Part shown: in pieces, positions 11,435 through 19,969 of the stretch
Layout of the letters: every line of letters starts with the position of its first letter
Position numbering within the stretch: position 1 is the stretch's first letter
From: Sphingomonas sp. GC_Shp_5
GTDB taxonomy: Bacteria > Pseudomonadota > Alphaproteobacteria > Sphingomonadales > Sphingomonadaceae
NCBI RefSeq assembly: GCF_026540855.1
Contig: NZ_JALNUP010000004.1
Coordinates: forward strand, 1-64,000
Length of the DNA stretch: 64,000 bases
Direction: 5' to 3'
The notes under the pieces: generated by a model
Seen by the model: only the letters and a program-made list of their open reading frames with translations
Told to the model about the DNA's origin: nothing
The model's database searches: none
Made by a program: the position numbers and the translations under genes

Positions 11435-11498
11435 GGCCGGGAGCGTAACAAGTTCGCAGGCGTGGCGCGAGGGGGCTTGGGATGGTAGGAATACGGGC

Positions 11499-12761
11499 AT
11501 GGCCGATGCTGACTCCCCCGCCGCTTTGATCGCCGCCATGGGCGCCCGCGCCCGCGCTGCTGCCGGCACACTGGCGGCGCTGCCGACGGCGACCAAGGCG
11601 GCCGGGCTGCGTGCCGTGGCAGCGTCGTTGCGCAACGCGGAGGCCGCGATCCTCGCCGCCAATGCGCGCGACATGGCGGCGGGCGAGGCGGGTGGTCTGT
11701 CGCCGGCGATGCTCGATCGGCTGCGGCTCGATTCGCCCCGCCTCGCCGGCATGGCGGCCGGGGTGGACACAGTGGCCGGGCTTGCCGACCCGGTCGGCCA
11801 GACGATCGACGCCGCGACCCGGCCGAACGGGCTGGCGCTGGCCCGGGTGCGCGTGCCGATCGGGGTGATCGGGATCATCTACGAAAGCCGGCCCAACGTC
11901 ACCGCCGATGCCGCGGCCCTGTGCACGATGGCGGGCAATGCCGCGATCCTGCGCGGCGGTTCCGAGGCGGTGCACAGCAATCGCGCGATCCATGCCGCCT
12001 TCGTCGCCGGGCTGGTCGAGGCGGGGCTGCCGGCGGATGCGGTGCAGCTGGTGCCGACCACCGATCGCGCCGCAGTCGGCGCGATGCTCGCCGCCGAGGG
12101 CGCGATCGACCTGGTCATCCCGCGTGGCGGCAAGAGCCTGGTCGCGCGGGTGCAGGCTGAGGCGCGGGTGCCGGTGCTCGCGCATCTCGACGGGATCAAC
12201 CACGTCTATGTCGATGCCTCCGCCGATCCGGCGATGGCACGCAGCATCGTCGTCAACGCCAAGCTGCGGCGCACCGGCGTGTGCGGCGCGATGGAGACGC
12301 TGCTGATCGATCGCGGCTTCGGCGACGGCACCGCGTTGATCGCGGCGCTGGCGGATGCCGGCTGCGCGGTGCGTGGCGACGCGGCCGCGGTGGCGCTGGC
12401 ACCGGAGATCGCCGCAGCCGACGCGGCCGATTGGGATACCGAATATCTCGAGGCGATCGCCTCGGTGGCGATCGTCGATGGGGTCGAAGGTGCGATGGCG
12501 CACATCGCCCGCCACGGTTCGCATCACACCGATGCGATCGTCGCCGAGGATCAGGCCGTCGCCGAGCGGTTCCTGGCCGCGGTCGACAGCGCGATCGTGC
12601 TGTGGAACGCCTCCACCCAGTTTGCCGATGGCGGCGAGTTCGGCTTGGGCGCCGAGATCGGCATCGCCACCGGGCGGCTGCACGCGCGCGGGCCGGTCGC
12701 GCTGGAGGGGCTGACCACCTACAAATGGATCGGTCGCGGCACGGGACAGATTCGCCCCTGA
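11499..12761 (+). CDS. proA: Gamma-glutamyl phosphate reductase (glutamate-5-semialdehyde dehydrogenase)
   Basis: ProA reduces gamma-glutamyl phosphate to glutamate-5-semialdehyde with NADPH, the second step of proline synthesis. The 420-residue protein has the ALDH-superfamily fold with VPIGVIGIIYESRPNVTAD, the glycine-rich RGGSEAVHSN, IPRGGKSLV, and the catalytic Cys in RRTGVCGAMETLL (around residue 262). The start at 11499 gives MADADSPAAL; in-frame codons further upstream belong to an antisense reading of DUF3667. proB is not in the window. A downstream nadD-rsfS-rlmH run matches the sphingomonad order, though an aldo/keto reductase and a toxin-antitoxin pair intervene here. Confidence 0.96.
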   Translation: MADADSPAALIAAMGARARAAAGTLAALPTATKAAGLRAVAASLRNAEAAILAANARDMAAGEAGGLSPAMLDRLRLDSPRLAGMAAGVDTVAGLADPVGQTIDAATRPNGLALARVRVPIGVIGIIYESRPNVTADAAALCTMAGNAAILRGGSEAVHSNRAIHAAFVAGLVEAGLPADAVQLVPTTDRAAVGAMLAAEGAIDLVIPRGGKSLVARVQAEARVPVLAHLDGINHVYVDASADPAMARSIVVNAKLRRTGVCGAMETLLIDRGFGDGTALIAALADAGCAVRGDAAAVALAPEIAAADAADWDTEYLEAIASVAIVDGVEGAMAHIARHGSHHTDAIVAEDQAVAERFLAAVDSAIVLWNASTQFADGGEFGLGAEIGIATGRLHARGPVALEGLTTYKWIGRGTGQIRP

Positions 12762-12818
12762 CCGCGTTCTAGCGGGCTGATGCCGGCCACTCGCCGGCGC
12801 CGATCCGAAGGACTTCCC

Positions 12819-13871
12819 ATGCGTTACAACCCGCTCGGCCGCACCGGCCTGTTCGTTTCCGAGCTGTGCCTCGGCACCATGACCTTCGGCGGCGAAGGCT
12901 TCTTCGCCTATATGGGCGGGGTGAAGCAGGACGGCGCCGACGCGCTGGTCAAGGCGGCGTTCGATGCCGGCGTCAACTTCATCGACACCGCCAACGTCTA
13001 TTCGCAAGGCCTGTCGGAGGAGATCACCGGCCAGGCGATCCACAATCTCGGGCTCAAGCGCAGCGACGTGGTGCTCGCGACCAAGGTGATGGGGCCGATG
13101 GGCGAGGGGCCCAACGATCGCGGCACCAGCCGCGTTCATGTGCTCGACCAGGCCAAGGCGAGCCTCAAGCGGCTGCAGACCGATTATATCGATCTCTACC
13201 AGATCCACGGCTTCGATCCCGCGACGCCGATTGAGGAGACGCTGTCGGCGCTCGATATCCTCGTTCAGCACGGCCACGTCCGCTACATCGGCGTGTCCAA
13301 CTGGGCGGCATGGCAGATCGTCAAGGCGCTAGGGATTTCCGAGCTCAAGCGGTTCGCGCGCTTCCAGTCGGTGCAGAGCTATTATTCGCTCGCCGGCCGC
13401 GAGCTGGAGCGCGAGATCGTGCCGATGCTCAAATCCGAGGAGCTGTCGTTGATGGTATGGAGCCCGCTCGCCGGCGGCTATCTGTCGGGCAAGTACCAGG
13501 CGGCGGGGCAGGGCGGCGATGGCGAGGGCGGCCGGCGCGACACGCGCGCGTTCCCGCCGGTCGACGAGGCGCGCGGCGACACGGTGGTCGCGGCGATGCG
13601 GCCGATCGCCGAGGCGAAGGACGTCAGCGTCGCGCAGATCGCGCTCGCCTGGCTGCTGCACCAGCCGCAGGTCACCAGCGTCATCGTCGGCGCCAAGCGC
13701 GAGGAGCAGCTGCGCGACAATCTCGGCGCGGTGGCGGTCGAGCTGTCGGCGGACGATCTGACGGCGCTGGACGCGGCGAGCGCGCTCCCCGCGGAATATC
13801 CCGGCTGGATGATGGAGCTGCAGGGCGGCTATCGCGCACCGCAGCTCGCGCAGATGCGGCATCGGCGGTGA
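12819..13871 (+). CDS. Aldo/keto reductase
   Basis: A 350-residue NADPH-dependent oxidoreductase of the AKR superfamily, closest in form to the potassium-channel-beta/YajO-type members. The catalytic tetrad can be placed: Asp and Tyr in DTANVYSQG, Lys in VVLATKVMG and His in DLYQIHGFD. GVSNWAAWQ and the C-terminal VTSVIVGAKREEQLRDN cofactor segment are present. ATG 12819 follows GAAGGA at 12807-12812; the earlier ATG at 12780 only adds an Arg-rich leader. Substrate unknown. It lies between proA and the toxin-antitoxin pair on the same strand. Confidence 0.92.
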   Translation: MRYNPLGRTGLFVSELCLGTMTFGGEGFFAYMGGVKQDGADALVKAAFDAGVNFIDTANVYSQGLSEEITGQAIHNLGLKRSDVVLATKVMGPMGEGPNDRGTSRVHVLDQAKASLKRLQTDYIDLYQIHGFDPATPIEETLSALDILVQHGHVRYIGVSNWAAWQIVKALGISELKRFARFQSVQSYYSLAGRELEREIVPMLKSEELSLMVWSPLAGGYLSGKYQAAGQGGDGEGGRRDTRAFPPVDEARGDTVVAAMRPIAEAKDVSVAQIALAWLLHQPQVTSVIVGAKREEQLRDNLGAVAVELSADDLTALDAASALPAEYPGWMMELQGGYRAPQLAQMRHRR

Positions 13872-13910
13872 TGAGTTGAAGCGTCGCGGAAGCGGGCGTA
13901 AGGTATCGGC

Positions 13911-14165
13911 ATGAATGCTCCTGCCTCGATTACTGCGTCCTTGGACCCGAGCGTTGCAGCGATGGTCGAGGAACTGGCGCTCGCGCGGGGCATTACGCGT
14001 GAGCAATTCGTCGCCGATGCGATCCGCGAGCAGGCCGAGCGAGGGCTGGCGTGGCGCGCCTTCGTCCAGGAAGGCATCGATGCTGCCGACCGTGGCGACG
14101 TGATCAGCCAGGACGAGATGGAAGCCTGGTTCGAGGAGCGCATCGCCGCCCGCCGCCAGGCATGA
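13911..14165 (+). CDS. Antitoxin of a ParDE-type module (ribbon-helix-helix)
   Basis: The 84-residue protein looks like a CopG/ParD ribbon-helix-helix antitoxin: a short N-terminal strand (ASITASLDPSVAAMVEELAL) that would dimerise and bind the operator, then ITREQFVADAIREQAERG and an acidic C-terminal tail (VISQDEMEAWFEERI) that would wrap the toxin. Its stop overlaps the toxin ATG (ATGA), the usual coupling of type II modules. Autoregulation by the antitoxin is expected from the family, but no operator palindrome was identified in the 39 bases upstream. Confidence 0.88.
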   Translation: MNAPASITASLDPSVAAMVEELALARGITREQFVADAIREQAERGLAWRAFVQEGIDAADRGDVISQDEMEAWFEERIAARRQA

Positions 14166-14437
14166 GCCGAGCCGTCTGGACGCGGCGGGCGCAGGTCGAT
14201 CTGGTCCGTATCGACTCCTTTTATGAGCAGAACGCCCCGGACTTTGCCGACGCGCTTGGCCGCGCAGCGATCCGGGCTGGCAACTTCTTGGCAGAGCATC
14301 CCCATGCCGGCCCGGCGTTGGACGATGGCGAACGCAAGTGGCTGGTCCCTCACACGGACTATGTGCTCGTCTATCGGATCAACGAGCCGGGCGTAGAGAT
14401 CCTCCGCGTCTGTCATGGACGCGAGGATGGGCGGTGA
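14162..14437 (+). CDS. ParE/RelE-superfamily toxin
   Basis: The 91-residue protein has the RelE/ParE pattern: an N-terminal VWTRRAQVDLVRIDSFY helix pair, a Pro-Gly loop (HPHAGPALDDGERKWLV) and the C-terminal beta segment YVLVYRINEPGVEILRVCHGRED. ParE members poison DNA gyrase and RelE members cleave mRNA on ribosomes; the sequence alone does not decide which. It overlaps the antitoxin by 4 bases at its start. Its TGA (14435-14437) overlaps the GTG start of nadD, so toxin translation is physically linked to an essential NAD-synthesis gene. Confidence 0.88.
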   Translation: MSRAVWTRRAQVDLVRIDSFYEQNAPDFADALGRAAIRAGNFLAEHPHAGPALDDGERKWLVPHTDYVLVYRINEPGVEILRVCHGREDGR

Positions 14438-15042
14438 TCCGCACCGGCCTGCTCGGCGGCTCGTTCAACCCCGCGCATCGCGGGCATCGCGCGATCACGC
14501 TCGCCGCGATCCGCGCGCTCGATCTCGACGAGGCGTGGTGGCTGGTGTCGCCGGGCAACCCGCTCAAGGCCGATGCGCCCGACATGGCACCGCTCGCCGC
14601 GCGGCTCGCCTCGGCGCGGGCGATGGCGCGGCGCGCGCCGATCCGGGCTAGCGATCTCGAGGTGCGGCTCGGCACCCGCTACACGCTCGACACGCTGCGC
14701 AAGATCCGCCGTCGCTACCCCAAGAAGCAGTTCATCTGGCTGATGGGCGCGGACAATCTGGCGCAGTTCCACCGCTGGCGGCAGTGGCGCGCAATCGCCC
14801 GCACGATGCCGATTGCGGTTATCGCGCGCCCGGGGTATGACGATGATGCCCTCGCGAGCCCCGCGATGGCCTGGCTCGGGCGCTTTGAACGGCCTGCGAG
14901 CCAGGCGAAGAACTGGACGATGTGGAGTTTGCCGGCCCTCGTGCTGCTGCGCTTTCGCCCCGATCCGACTTCCGCAACCGCGGCCCGAGCGGCCGATCCC
15001 GACTGGCACCGGCGCCTTCCGGCCCAGCAACCCAGGAGCTAA
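14434..15042 (+). CDS. nadD: Nicotinate-nucleotide adenylyltransferase NadD
   Basis: NadD adenylates nicotinate mononucleotide with ATP to form deamido-NAD in NAD synthesis. The 202-residue protein starts at GTG 14434, which gives MIRTGLLGGSFNPAHRGH with the nucleotidyltransferase (T/H)xGH-type motif at residues 15-18. FIWLMGADNLAQFHRW and a C-terminal segment equivalent to the ISxTxxR region follow, though here the last part is atypical (LRFRPDPTSATAARAAD). No in-frame ATG gives a family-like start. The GTG overlaps the toxin stop codon (GTGA). It heads the nadD-rsfS-rlmH group. Confidence 0.95.
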   Translation: MIRTGLLGGSFNPAHRGHRAITLAAIRALDLDEAWWLVSPGNPLKADAPDMAPLAARLASARAMARRAPIRASDLEVRLGTRYTLDTLRKIRRRYPKKQFIWLMGADNLAQFHRWRQWRAIARTMPIAVIARPGYDDDALASPAMAWLGRFERPASQAKNWTMWSLPALVLLRFRPDPTSATAARAADPDWHRRLPAQQPRS

Positions 15043-15043
15043 C

Positions 15044-15448
15044 TTGGCGACTTCCACCCCTGCCCTTCGTGCGACCGATCCTGAAGAGGTCGAGGCACTG
15101 CTGCGGCTCGTCCTCGCCCTGCTGGACGATGATCAGGCGGTCGAGACCGTGTCGATCCCGCTCGCCGGCAAGACCTCGATCGCCGATCACATGGTGATCG
15201 CATCGGGCCGATCGACCCGCCAGGTCGCCTCGATGGCGCAGAAGCTCGCCGAGAAGATCAAGGCCGAGACCGGCCGCCTCGTCCGCATCGAGGGCCTGCC
15301 GACCGCTGACTGGGTGCTGATCGACGCCAATGAGGTGATCATCCACCTGTTCCGCCCCGAGGTGCGTTCCTTCTACAATCTCGAGCGGATGTGGCAGTTC
15401 GGCGAGACCGGCCCGAACATGTCGACGGCGCCGATCCCGCAGGCCTGA
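15044..15448 (+). CDS. rsfS: Ribosomal silencing factor RsfS
   Basis: RsfS binds L14 on the 50S subunit and blocks subunit joining in slow growth. The 134-residue product contains the DUF143 core: VSIPLAGKTSIADHMVIASG, STRQVASMAQKLAEKIK, DWVLIDANEVIIHLF and FYNLERMW. The start is TTG at 15044, preceded by AGGAG at 15034-15038 with a 5-base gap; there is no in-frame ATG before the conserved core. It begins one base after the nadD stop, and rlmH follows within 2 bases, so the three are probably one translationally coupled unit. Confidence 0.94.
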   Translation: MATSTPALRATDPEEVEALLRLVLALLDDDQAVETVSIPLAGKTSIADHMVIASGRSTRQVASMAQKLAEKIKAETGRLVRIEGLPTADWVLIDANEVIIHLFRPEVRSFYNLERMWQFGETGPNMSTAPIPQA

Positions 15449-15449
15449 C

Positions 15450-15872
15450 ATCCTCCTCCATATCGTCGCGCGCGGGCGGATCGGGCGCTCGCCCGAGGCC
15501 GAGCTGGTCGACCGCTATCTCAAGCGGATCGCCTGGCCGACGCGGGTGACCGAGCTGCCCGATACCGGCGGCAAACTGCCTGCGCTCGATACCCATACCC
15601 GCCGCGTGCTGCTCGACGAGAAAGGCGAGGTGCTGGGCTCTGTCGCCTTTGCCGACAAGCTCGGGCGCTGGCGTGACGACGGCGTGCGTGAGGCGCGGTT
15701 CATGATCGGCGCCGCCGACGGCTTTGGCGATGCCGAGCGCGCCGAGGCGGACCTGCTGGTCTCGTTCGGCCGCGCGACCTGGCCGCACCTGCTCGCCCGC
15801 GCCATGCTCGCCGAGCAACTGTTCCGCGCCACCAGCATCCTTGCCAATCACCCCTATCACCGCGAAGGGTGA
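15450..15872 (+). CDS. rlmH: 23S rRNA pseudouridine-1915 N3-methyltransferase RlmH, non-standard start
   Basis: RlmH is a small SPOUT methyltransferase that modifies pseudouridine 1915 of 23S rRNA. The frame encodes ILLHIVARGRIGRSPEAELV at the N-terminus and a C-terminal SPOUT knot (FMIGAADGFGD, LARAMLAEQLFRATSI, NHPYHREG), giving about 140 residues, the family length. No ATG, GTG or TTG occurs in frame anywhere near the N-terminus. ATC at 15450-15452 sits exactly where family members have Met, one base after the rsfS TGA (15446-15448). The first GTG (15546) would remove 32 conserved residues. Initiation at ATC by coupling to rsfS is inferred; a sequencing error is the alternative. Confidence 0.87.
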   Translation: MLLHIVARGRIGRSPEAELVDRYLKRIAWPTRVTELPDTGGKLPALDTHTRRVLLDEKGEVLGSVAFADKLGRWRDDGVREARFMIGAADGFGDAERAEADLLVSFGRATWPHLLARAMLAEQLFRATSILANHPYHREG

Positions 15873-15876
15873 CGCC

Positions 15877-17028
15877 ATGCGGGCATGGGCGCCGATCATC
15901 GCGGTAATGCTGGCGGGCAGCGCGACGGGCGCGGTGCCGAGCCTCGCCGATCAGCAGCAGCGGCTGGCGAGCGCCAAGCGCGAGGCGGCGGCGGCGTCGG
16001 CTCGCGCGGCGGGGCTGGTGCGCCAGGCGGCGAACGAGCGTGACGCGGCCGACAAAGCGGCGGCCGACGAGGCCGCGCTGTCGGCCAATGTCACCGCGGC
16101 CGAGGCGCAGCTCGCGGCGGCGCGCGCGCGCAGCGCGATCGTCGCGCAACTGCTTGCCGCCCGCCGCGCGCAGCTTGGCGAAGCACAGACTCCGGTGGCA
16201 CGGCTGCTCGCGGCGCTGCAGTCGCTCGCCCGGCGGCCGACGGTGGTGGCGATCGCGCAGCCGGGGTCGGTCGACGATCTGGTCCATGTCCGCGCGGTGC
16301 TCGGCGGCGCCCTGCCGGTGGTGCGGGCACGGACCGGGGTGGTGCGCGCTGAGATCGAGCAGACCCGGCGGCTCCAGGCCAGCGCCGCGCTGGCGGCGAG
16401 CGCGCTGCGCGATAGCCGGGCGCAGCTCGAAAGTGACCGGGTGGCGCTCGCACGGCTCGAGGCGGCGCACCGTCAGCGCAGTCAAGCGCTCGGCCGCCAC
16501 GCGATCGGCGAATCCGATCGGGCGCTCGCGCTCGGCGAGCAGGCGCGCGACCTGGTCGATCAGCTCTCGGCGCGCGACCTCGCCCAGGCGACGGCGACCG
16601 ATCTTGCCCAGCTCGACGGACCGTTGCCGCGGCCGGTGGCGACCGCAGCGGCAATGGCGCGGCCGAGCGGCGCGTACCGGCTGCCGGTCGGTGGGCGGCT
16701 GGTCACCGGGCTCGACGAGGTGTCGGCGGCGGGGGTGCGCTCGCGCGGGCTGACCTTTGCGGTCGAGCCGCGCGCGCCGGTGCGGGCCCCGGCGGGCGGG
16801 ACGGTGCGCTACGCGCGGCAGTTCCGCGATTTCGGGATGATCGTGATCATCGATCATGGCGATGGCTGGACCTCGCTGCTCACCGGCCTTGGCCGGCTGG
16901 CGGTAACACCGGGGCAAGCGGTCGCGGCAGGCGCGATGCTCGGCCGCGCCGGCGTCGGCGACGATGCGGCGGTAACGGTGGAGCTGCGCCGCTGCGGGCG
17001 GCCGATGGATATCGTCGCGTTGCTCTAG
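15877..17028 (+). CDS. EnvC-like murein hydrolase activator (degenerate M23/LytM domain)
   Basis: The 383-residue product has a signal peptide (MRAWAPIIAVMLAGSATGAV), a long Ala-rich coiled coil (residues about 25-260) and a C-terminal LytM/M23-like domain. The domain's zinc ligands appear to be lost: the region usually GxDI reads GLTFAVEP, the usual YxHL region reads SLLTGLGRL, and the usual HLHFE reads VTVELR. This is the EnvC/NlpD situation, where the domain activates amidases rather than cutting peptidoglycan. It lies 4 bases after rlmH and upstream of ctpA, the common sphingomonad order. Confidence 0.88.
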   Translation: MRAWAPIIAVMLAGSATGAVPSLADQQQRLASAKREAAAASARAAGLVRQAANERDAADKAAADEAALSANVTAAEAQLAAARARSAIVAQLLAARRAQLGEAQTPVARLLAALQSLARRPTVVAIAQPGSVDDLVHVRAVLGGALPVVRARTGVVRAEIEQTRRLQASAALAASALRDSRAQLESDRVALARLEAAHRQRSQALGRHAIGESDRALALGEQARDLVDQLSARDLAQATATDLAQLDGPLPRPVATAAAMARPSGAYRLPVGGRLVTGLDEVSAAGVRSRGLTFAVEPRAPVRAPAGGTVRYARQFRDFGMIVIIDHGDGWTSLLTGLGRLAVTPGQAVAAGAMLGRAGVGDDAAVTVELRRCGRPMDIVALL

Positions 17029-17136
17029 GGCACCGCCGCTCAGCCGCGGTTCAGCCGCGTCCTGCTCTGATCTGGCTTTGCTCCTGCCCGGCAATCCCGC
17101 TACACTCGATCAGCATTTCCGCCTTCAGGATTTTCG

Positions 17137-18498
17137 ATGGCCCGTCCGCTGCTTACCGCGACTGCGATCCTCGGCTCGTTGACCCTCATCCCGCTCGCCA
17201 CCCAGGCGATGGCGGCGGTCGACACCGATACCTACCGCGAATTCGATCAGTTCCTCGACGTGTTCAACCGGATCAAGGCCGATTATGTTGACAAGGTCGA
17301 CGACCAGAAGCTGATCAAGGGCGCGATCGCGGGGATGCTCGCCAGCCTCGATCCGCACTCGAGCTACGTCGACGCGCTAGATTACGACAACCTCCGCATC
17401 CAGACCGAAGGCAATTACGGTGGGCTCGGCCTGACGGTGCAGATGGAGGATGGCGCGATCAAGGTGGTGTCGCCGCAGGAGGATACGCCCGCCTATCGCG
17501 CCGGGATCAAGTCCGGCGATTACATCACCCATATCGACGGCAAGCTGATCTACGGCGAGACGCTGGACGAATCGATCGGGATGATGCGCGGCAAGCCCGG
17601 CACCAAGATCAGCCTCTCGCTGGTCCGCCCCGGCCGCGACAAGCCGCTCGACGTGACGATGACCCGCGAGGTGATCGTCCAGAAGCCGGTGAAGTGGGAA
17701 GTGCGCGGCCAGGTCGGCTATATCAACATCAACACCTTCTCCGAGAGCACCGGCGCGGATACCCGCGGCGCGATCATGGCGATCGACAAGAGCCTGGGCC
17801 ACCGGCCGCTGGGCTATGTGGTCGACCTGCGCGACAATGGCGGCGGGCTGCTGACCCAGGCGATCGCGGTCAGCGACGCCTTCCTCGACCATGGCGAGAT
17901 CGTCTCGCAGCGCGGCCGCGAGAAGAGCGACATCGAGCGCTATTATGCCAAGCCGGGCGACGACGCGCATGGCCTGCCGGTGGTGCTGCTGACCAACCCG
18001 GGCACGGCCTCCGCCTCGGAGATCGTTGCCGGCGCGCTCCAGGATCACCACCGCGCGCTGATCATGGGCGAGCGCAGCTTCGGCAAGGGATCGGTGCAGA
18101 CGCTGCTCCAGCTCGGGCCGAGCACCGCGCTGCGGCTGACCACCGCACGCTATTACACGCCATCGGGGCGCAGCGTGCAGGAGGGCGGGATCGAACCCGA
18201 CATCAAGGTGCCGCAGATCAGCGATCCCGATTTCAAGACTCGTCCGGTGTTCCGCGAGGCGGACCTGCGCCGGCACCTGATCAACGAGGTGAAGGCCGAT
18301 AACGCCATCCTCGAGGAGGACACCAAGGACGATCCGCGCTTCACCGAGACGCCCGATGCGCTCAAGAAGCAGGGCATCGACGACTTCCAGCTCTATTATG
18401 CGCTGAAGACGGTGGCGCGGCTCGGCGGGCCGGTGCAGGTCGCCGCGGCGACCAGGCCCAAGCCCCAGGCGGTGCAGCCATCGGTGTCGGCCAAGTGA
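17137..18498 (+). CDS. ctpA: S41 carboxyl-terminal processing peptidase CtpA
   Basis: A periplasmic serine protease that trims C-termini of envelope proteins. The 453-residue product has an N-terminal signal (cleavage near ATQAMAA), a PDZ domain (about residues 85-175) and the S41 catalytic domain. Ser292 (PGTASASEI), Asp303 and Lys317 (SFGKGSVQ) keep the spacing of the E. coli Prc residues Ser452/Asp463/Lys477. The neighbouring EnvC-like protein suggests shared envelope work. It has a 108-base leader gap that may carry a promoter. The stop overlaps the GTG of dsbB. Confidence 0.96.
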   Translation: MARPLLTATAILGSLTLIPLATQAMAAVDTDTYREFDQFLDVFNRIKADYVDKVDDQKLIKGAIAGMLASLDPHSSYVDALDYDNLRIQTEGNYGGLGLTVQMEDGAIKVVSPQEDTPAYRAGIKSGDYITHIDGKLIYGETLDESIGMMRGKPGTKISLSLVRPGRDKPLDVTMTREVIVQKPVKWEVRGQVGYININTFSESTGADTRGAIMAIDKSLGHRPLGYVVDLRDNGGGLLTQAIAVSDAFLDHGEIVSQRGREKSDIERYYAKPGDDAHGLPVVLLTNPGTASASEIVAGALQDHHRALIMGERSFGKGSVQTLLQLGPSTALRLTTARYYTPSGRSVQEGGIEPDIKVPQISDPDFKTRPVFREADLRRHLINEVKADNAILEEDTKDDPRFTETPDALKKQGIDDFQLYYALKTVARLGGPVQVAAATRPKPQAVQPSVSAK

Positions 18499-18977
18499 CC
18501 GCACGCCAACGCCTGGCGCGGGCGATCGCGCTGCTGCTGCCGCTGGCGCTGCTCGCCGGTGCCTGGGGATCGCAGCTGATCGGCCATCTCTACCCGTGCG
18601 AGATGTGCCATTGGCAACGCTGGCCGCATTATGCCGCGGTGGTGGTCGCGATCCTGGCGTTTGTGGTGCCGCGGCCCGCGCTCGCCAAGACGCTGGTGAT
18701 CGTCGCGGCGCTGCTGATCGCGCTGTCCGGCGCGATCGGCGTCGCGCATGCCGGGGTGGAATATCATTGGTGGAACGGCTTCACCGCCTGCACCCAGACG
18801 GTGGACCTGCGCGGCTTGAGCAGCGCCGATCGGCTGGCGGCGATCATGCACGCGCCGATCGTCCGCTGCGACACGCCGCAATGGACGCTGTCCGGCATCT
18901 CGCTCGCGGGGTTCAACGCGATCCTGTCGCTGGGCGGCGCGGTGGTGATCCTGGCATTGACGAGGAAAGCACGATGA
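18495..18977 (+). CDS. Disulfide bond formation protein B (DsbB family)
   Basis: A 160-residue inner-membrane protein with four hydrophobic helices. It has the quinone-reducing CxxC (Cys35-Glu-Met-Cys38 in LYPCEMCHWQRWP) and a second periplasmic pair (Cys99 and Cys125). DsbB reoxidises DsbA using ubiquinone. GTG 18495 overlaps the ctpA stop (GTGA), and its own stop overlaps the coq7 ATG (ATGA), so the three genes are coupled. Two DsbA-family proteins are encoded elsewhere in the window (30-32 kb). Confidence 0.93.
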   Translation: MTARQRLARAIALLLPLALLAGAWGSQLIGHLYPCEMCHWQRWPHYAAVVVAILAFVVPRPALAKTLVIVAALLIALSGAIGVAHAGVEYHWWNGFTACTQTVDLRGLSSADRLAAIMHAPIVRCDTPQWTLSGISLAGFNAILSLGGAVVILALTRKAR

Positions 18978-19513
18978 CGGGCAGCTGGAAGCCGGGCGAC
19001 CGGCGCGAGCCGACGGCGGCGATGATCCGGGTCGACCAGGCCGGCGAATATGGCGCAACGCGGATCTATGCGGGGCAGCTCGCGGTGTTCGGCGATCGCC
19101 ACCCAACGGCGCGGGCGATCCATCACATGGCGAGCCAGGAAGAGCGCCATCAGGCGTTCTTCGACAAGATGATCCCCGAGCGGCGGGTACGGCCGACGCT
19201 GCTGCAGCCGTTCTGGACGGTGGCGGGGTTCGCGCTCGGCGCGGTGACCGCGGCGATCGGGCCCAATGCGGCGATGGCCTGCACCGCCGCGGTGGAGACC
19301 GAGATCGACCAGCATTACCAGGAACAGCTCGATGTGCTCGGCACCAGCGATCCCGAGCTGACCGGCGCGATCGCCGATTTCCAGGCGGAGGAGCTCGAGC
19401 ATCGCGATCACGCGCTCGCCCATGGCGCCGAGGACACGTTCGGCTATCCGGTGCTGAGCGGCCTCATCCGCCTGGGGTGCAAGGTCGCGATCGCGGCAGC
19501 CAAGAGGATCTGA
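18974..19513 (+). CDS. coq7: Demethoxyubiquinone hydroxylase (Coq7/UbiF type)
   Basis: Coq7 hydroxylates 2-polyprenyl-3-methyl-6-methoxybenzoquinol in ubiquinone synthesis using a di-iron centre. The 179-residue product shows the ferritin-like ligand motifs: Glu25 (GEYGA), EERH around residues 56-59, AVETEIDQHY, and EELEHRDHA near the C-terminus. The ATG at 18974 overlaps the dsbB stop. Coupling to dsbB links ubiquinone synthesis with the enzyme that uses ubiquinone for disulfide formation. Confidence 0.95.
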   Translation: MTGSWKPGDRREPTAAMIRVDQAGEYGATRIYAGQLAVFGDRHPTARAIHHMASQEERHQAFFDKMIPERRVRPTLLQPFWTVAGFALGAVTAAIGPNAAMACTAAVETEIDQHYQEQLDVLGTSDPELTGAIADFQAEELEHRDHALAHGAEDTFGYPVLSGLIRLGCKVAIAAAKRI

Positions 19514-19522
19514 GGAGAGCGT

Positions 19523-19969
19523 ATGCGTAAGCTGTTGATCGCGCTGGCGGTGCTCGCCAGCCCCGCCGTCGCCCAGCAGGCGGCCCTGCCGGGGGCGGTC
19601 AAGCCCAAGGCGGACGCCGGCCCCGGCGAAGTCGCCAAGCGCGCACCGATCAATGGCGTGCTGGTGCTGTACGGCAACGAGCGCTGCCCGACCAACAACG
19701 ACGGCAGCGAGATCGTGGTGTGCGAGCGGCGCGACGCGCAGGAGCAGTTCCGCGTGCCCAAGGAACTGCGCGAATTCCAGGTGACGCCGCAGAACGAGAG
19801 CTGGGCAGCGCGCGCGCAGGGTACGCTCGACACCGGCGTCGGCGTCAACGGCATCGGCAGCTGCTCGACCGTCGGCGCCGGCGGCCAGACCGGCTGCTTC
19901 GCCCAGCAGGCGAGCGCCGCCCGAGCCGAGAACAAGGCGCGCAAGGCAGAAGAAGCCAGCATCCCGTGA
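19523..19969 (+). CDS. Conserved secreted protein of unknown function
   Basis: A 148-residue product with a signal peptide (MRKLLIALAVLASPAVAQQ). Four cysteines (in NERCPTN, VVCERR, GSCSTV and TGCFAQ) suggest two disulfides, and the tail is Ala/Lys/Glu-rich. GAG(A)G at 19513-19518 precedes the ATG. Its stop overlaps the GTG proposed for the next gene. I do not recognise a named domain. Confidence 0.8.
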   Translation: MRKLLIALAVLASPAVAQQAALPGAVKPKADAGPGEVAKRAPINGVLVLYGNERCPTNNDGSEIVVCERRDAQEQFRVPKELREFQVTPQNESWAARAQGTLDTGVGVNGIGSCSTVGAGGQTGCFAQQASAARAENKARKAEEASIP

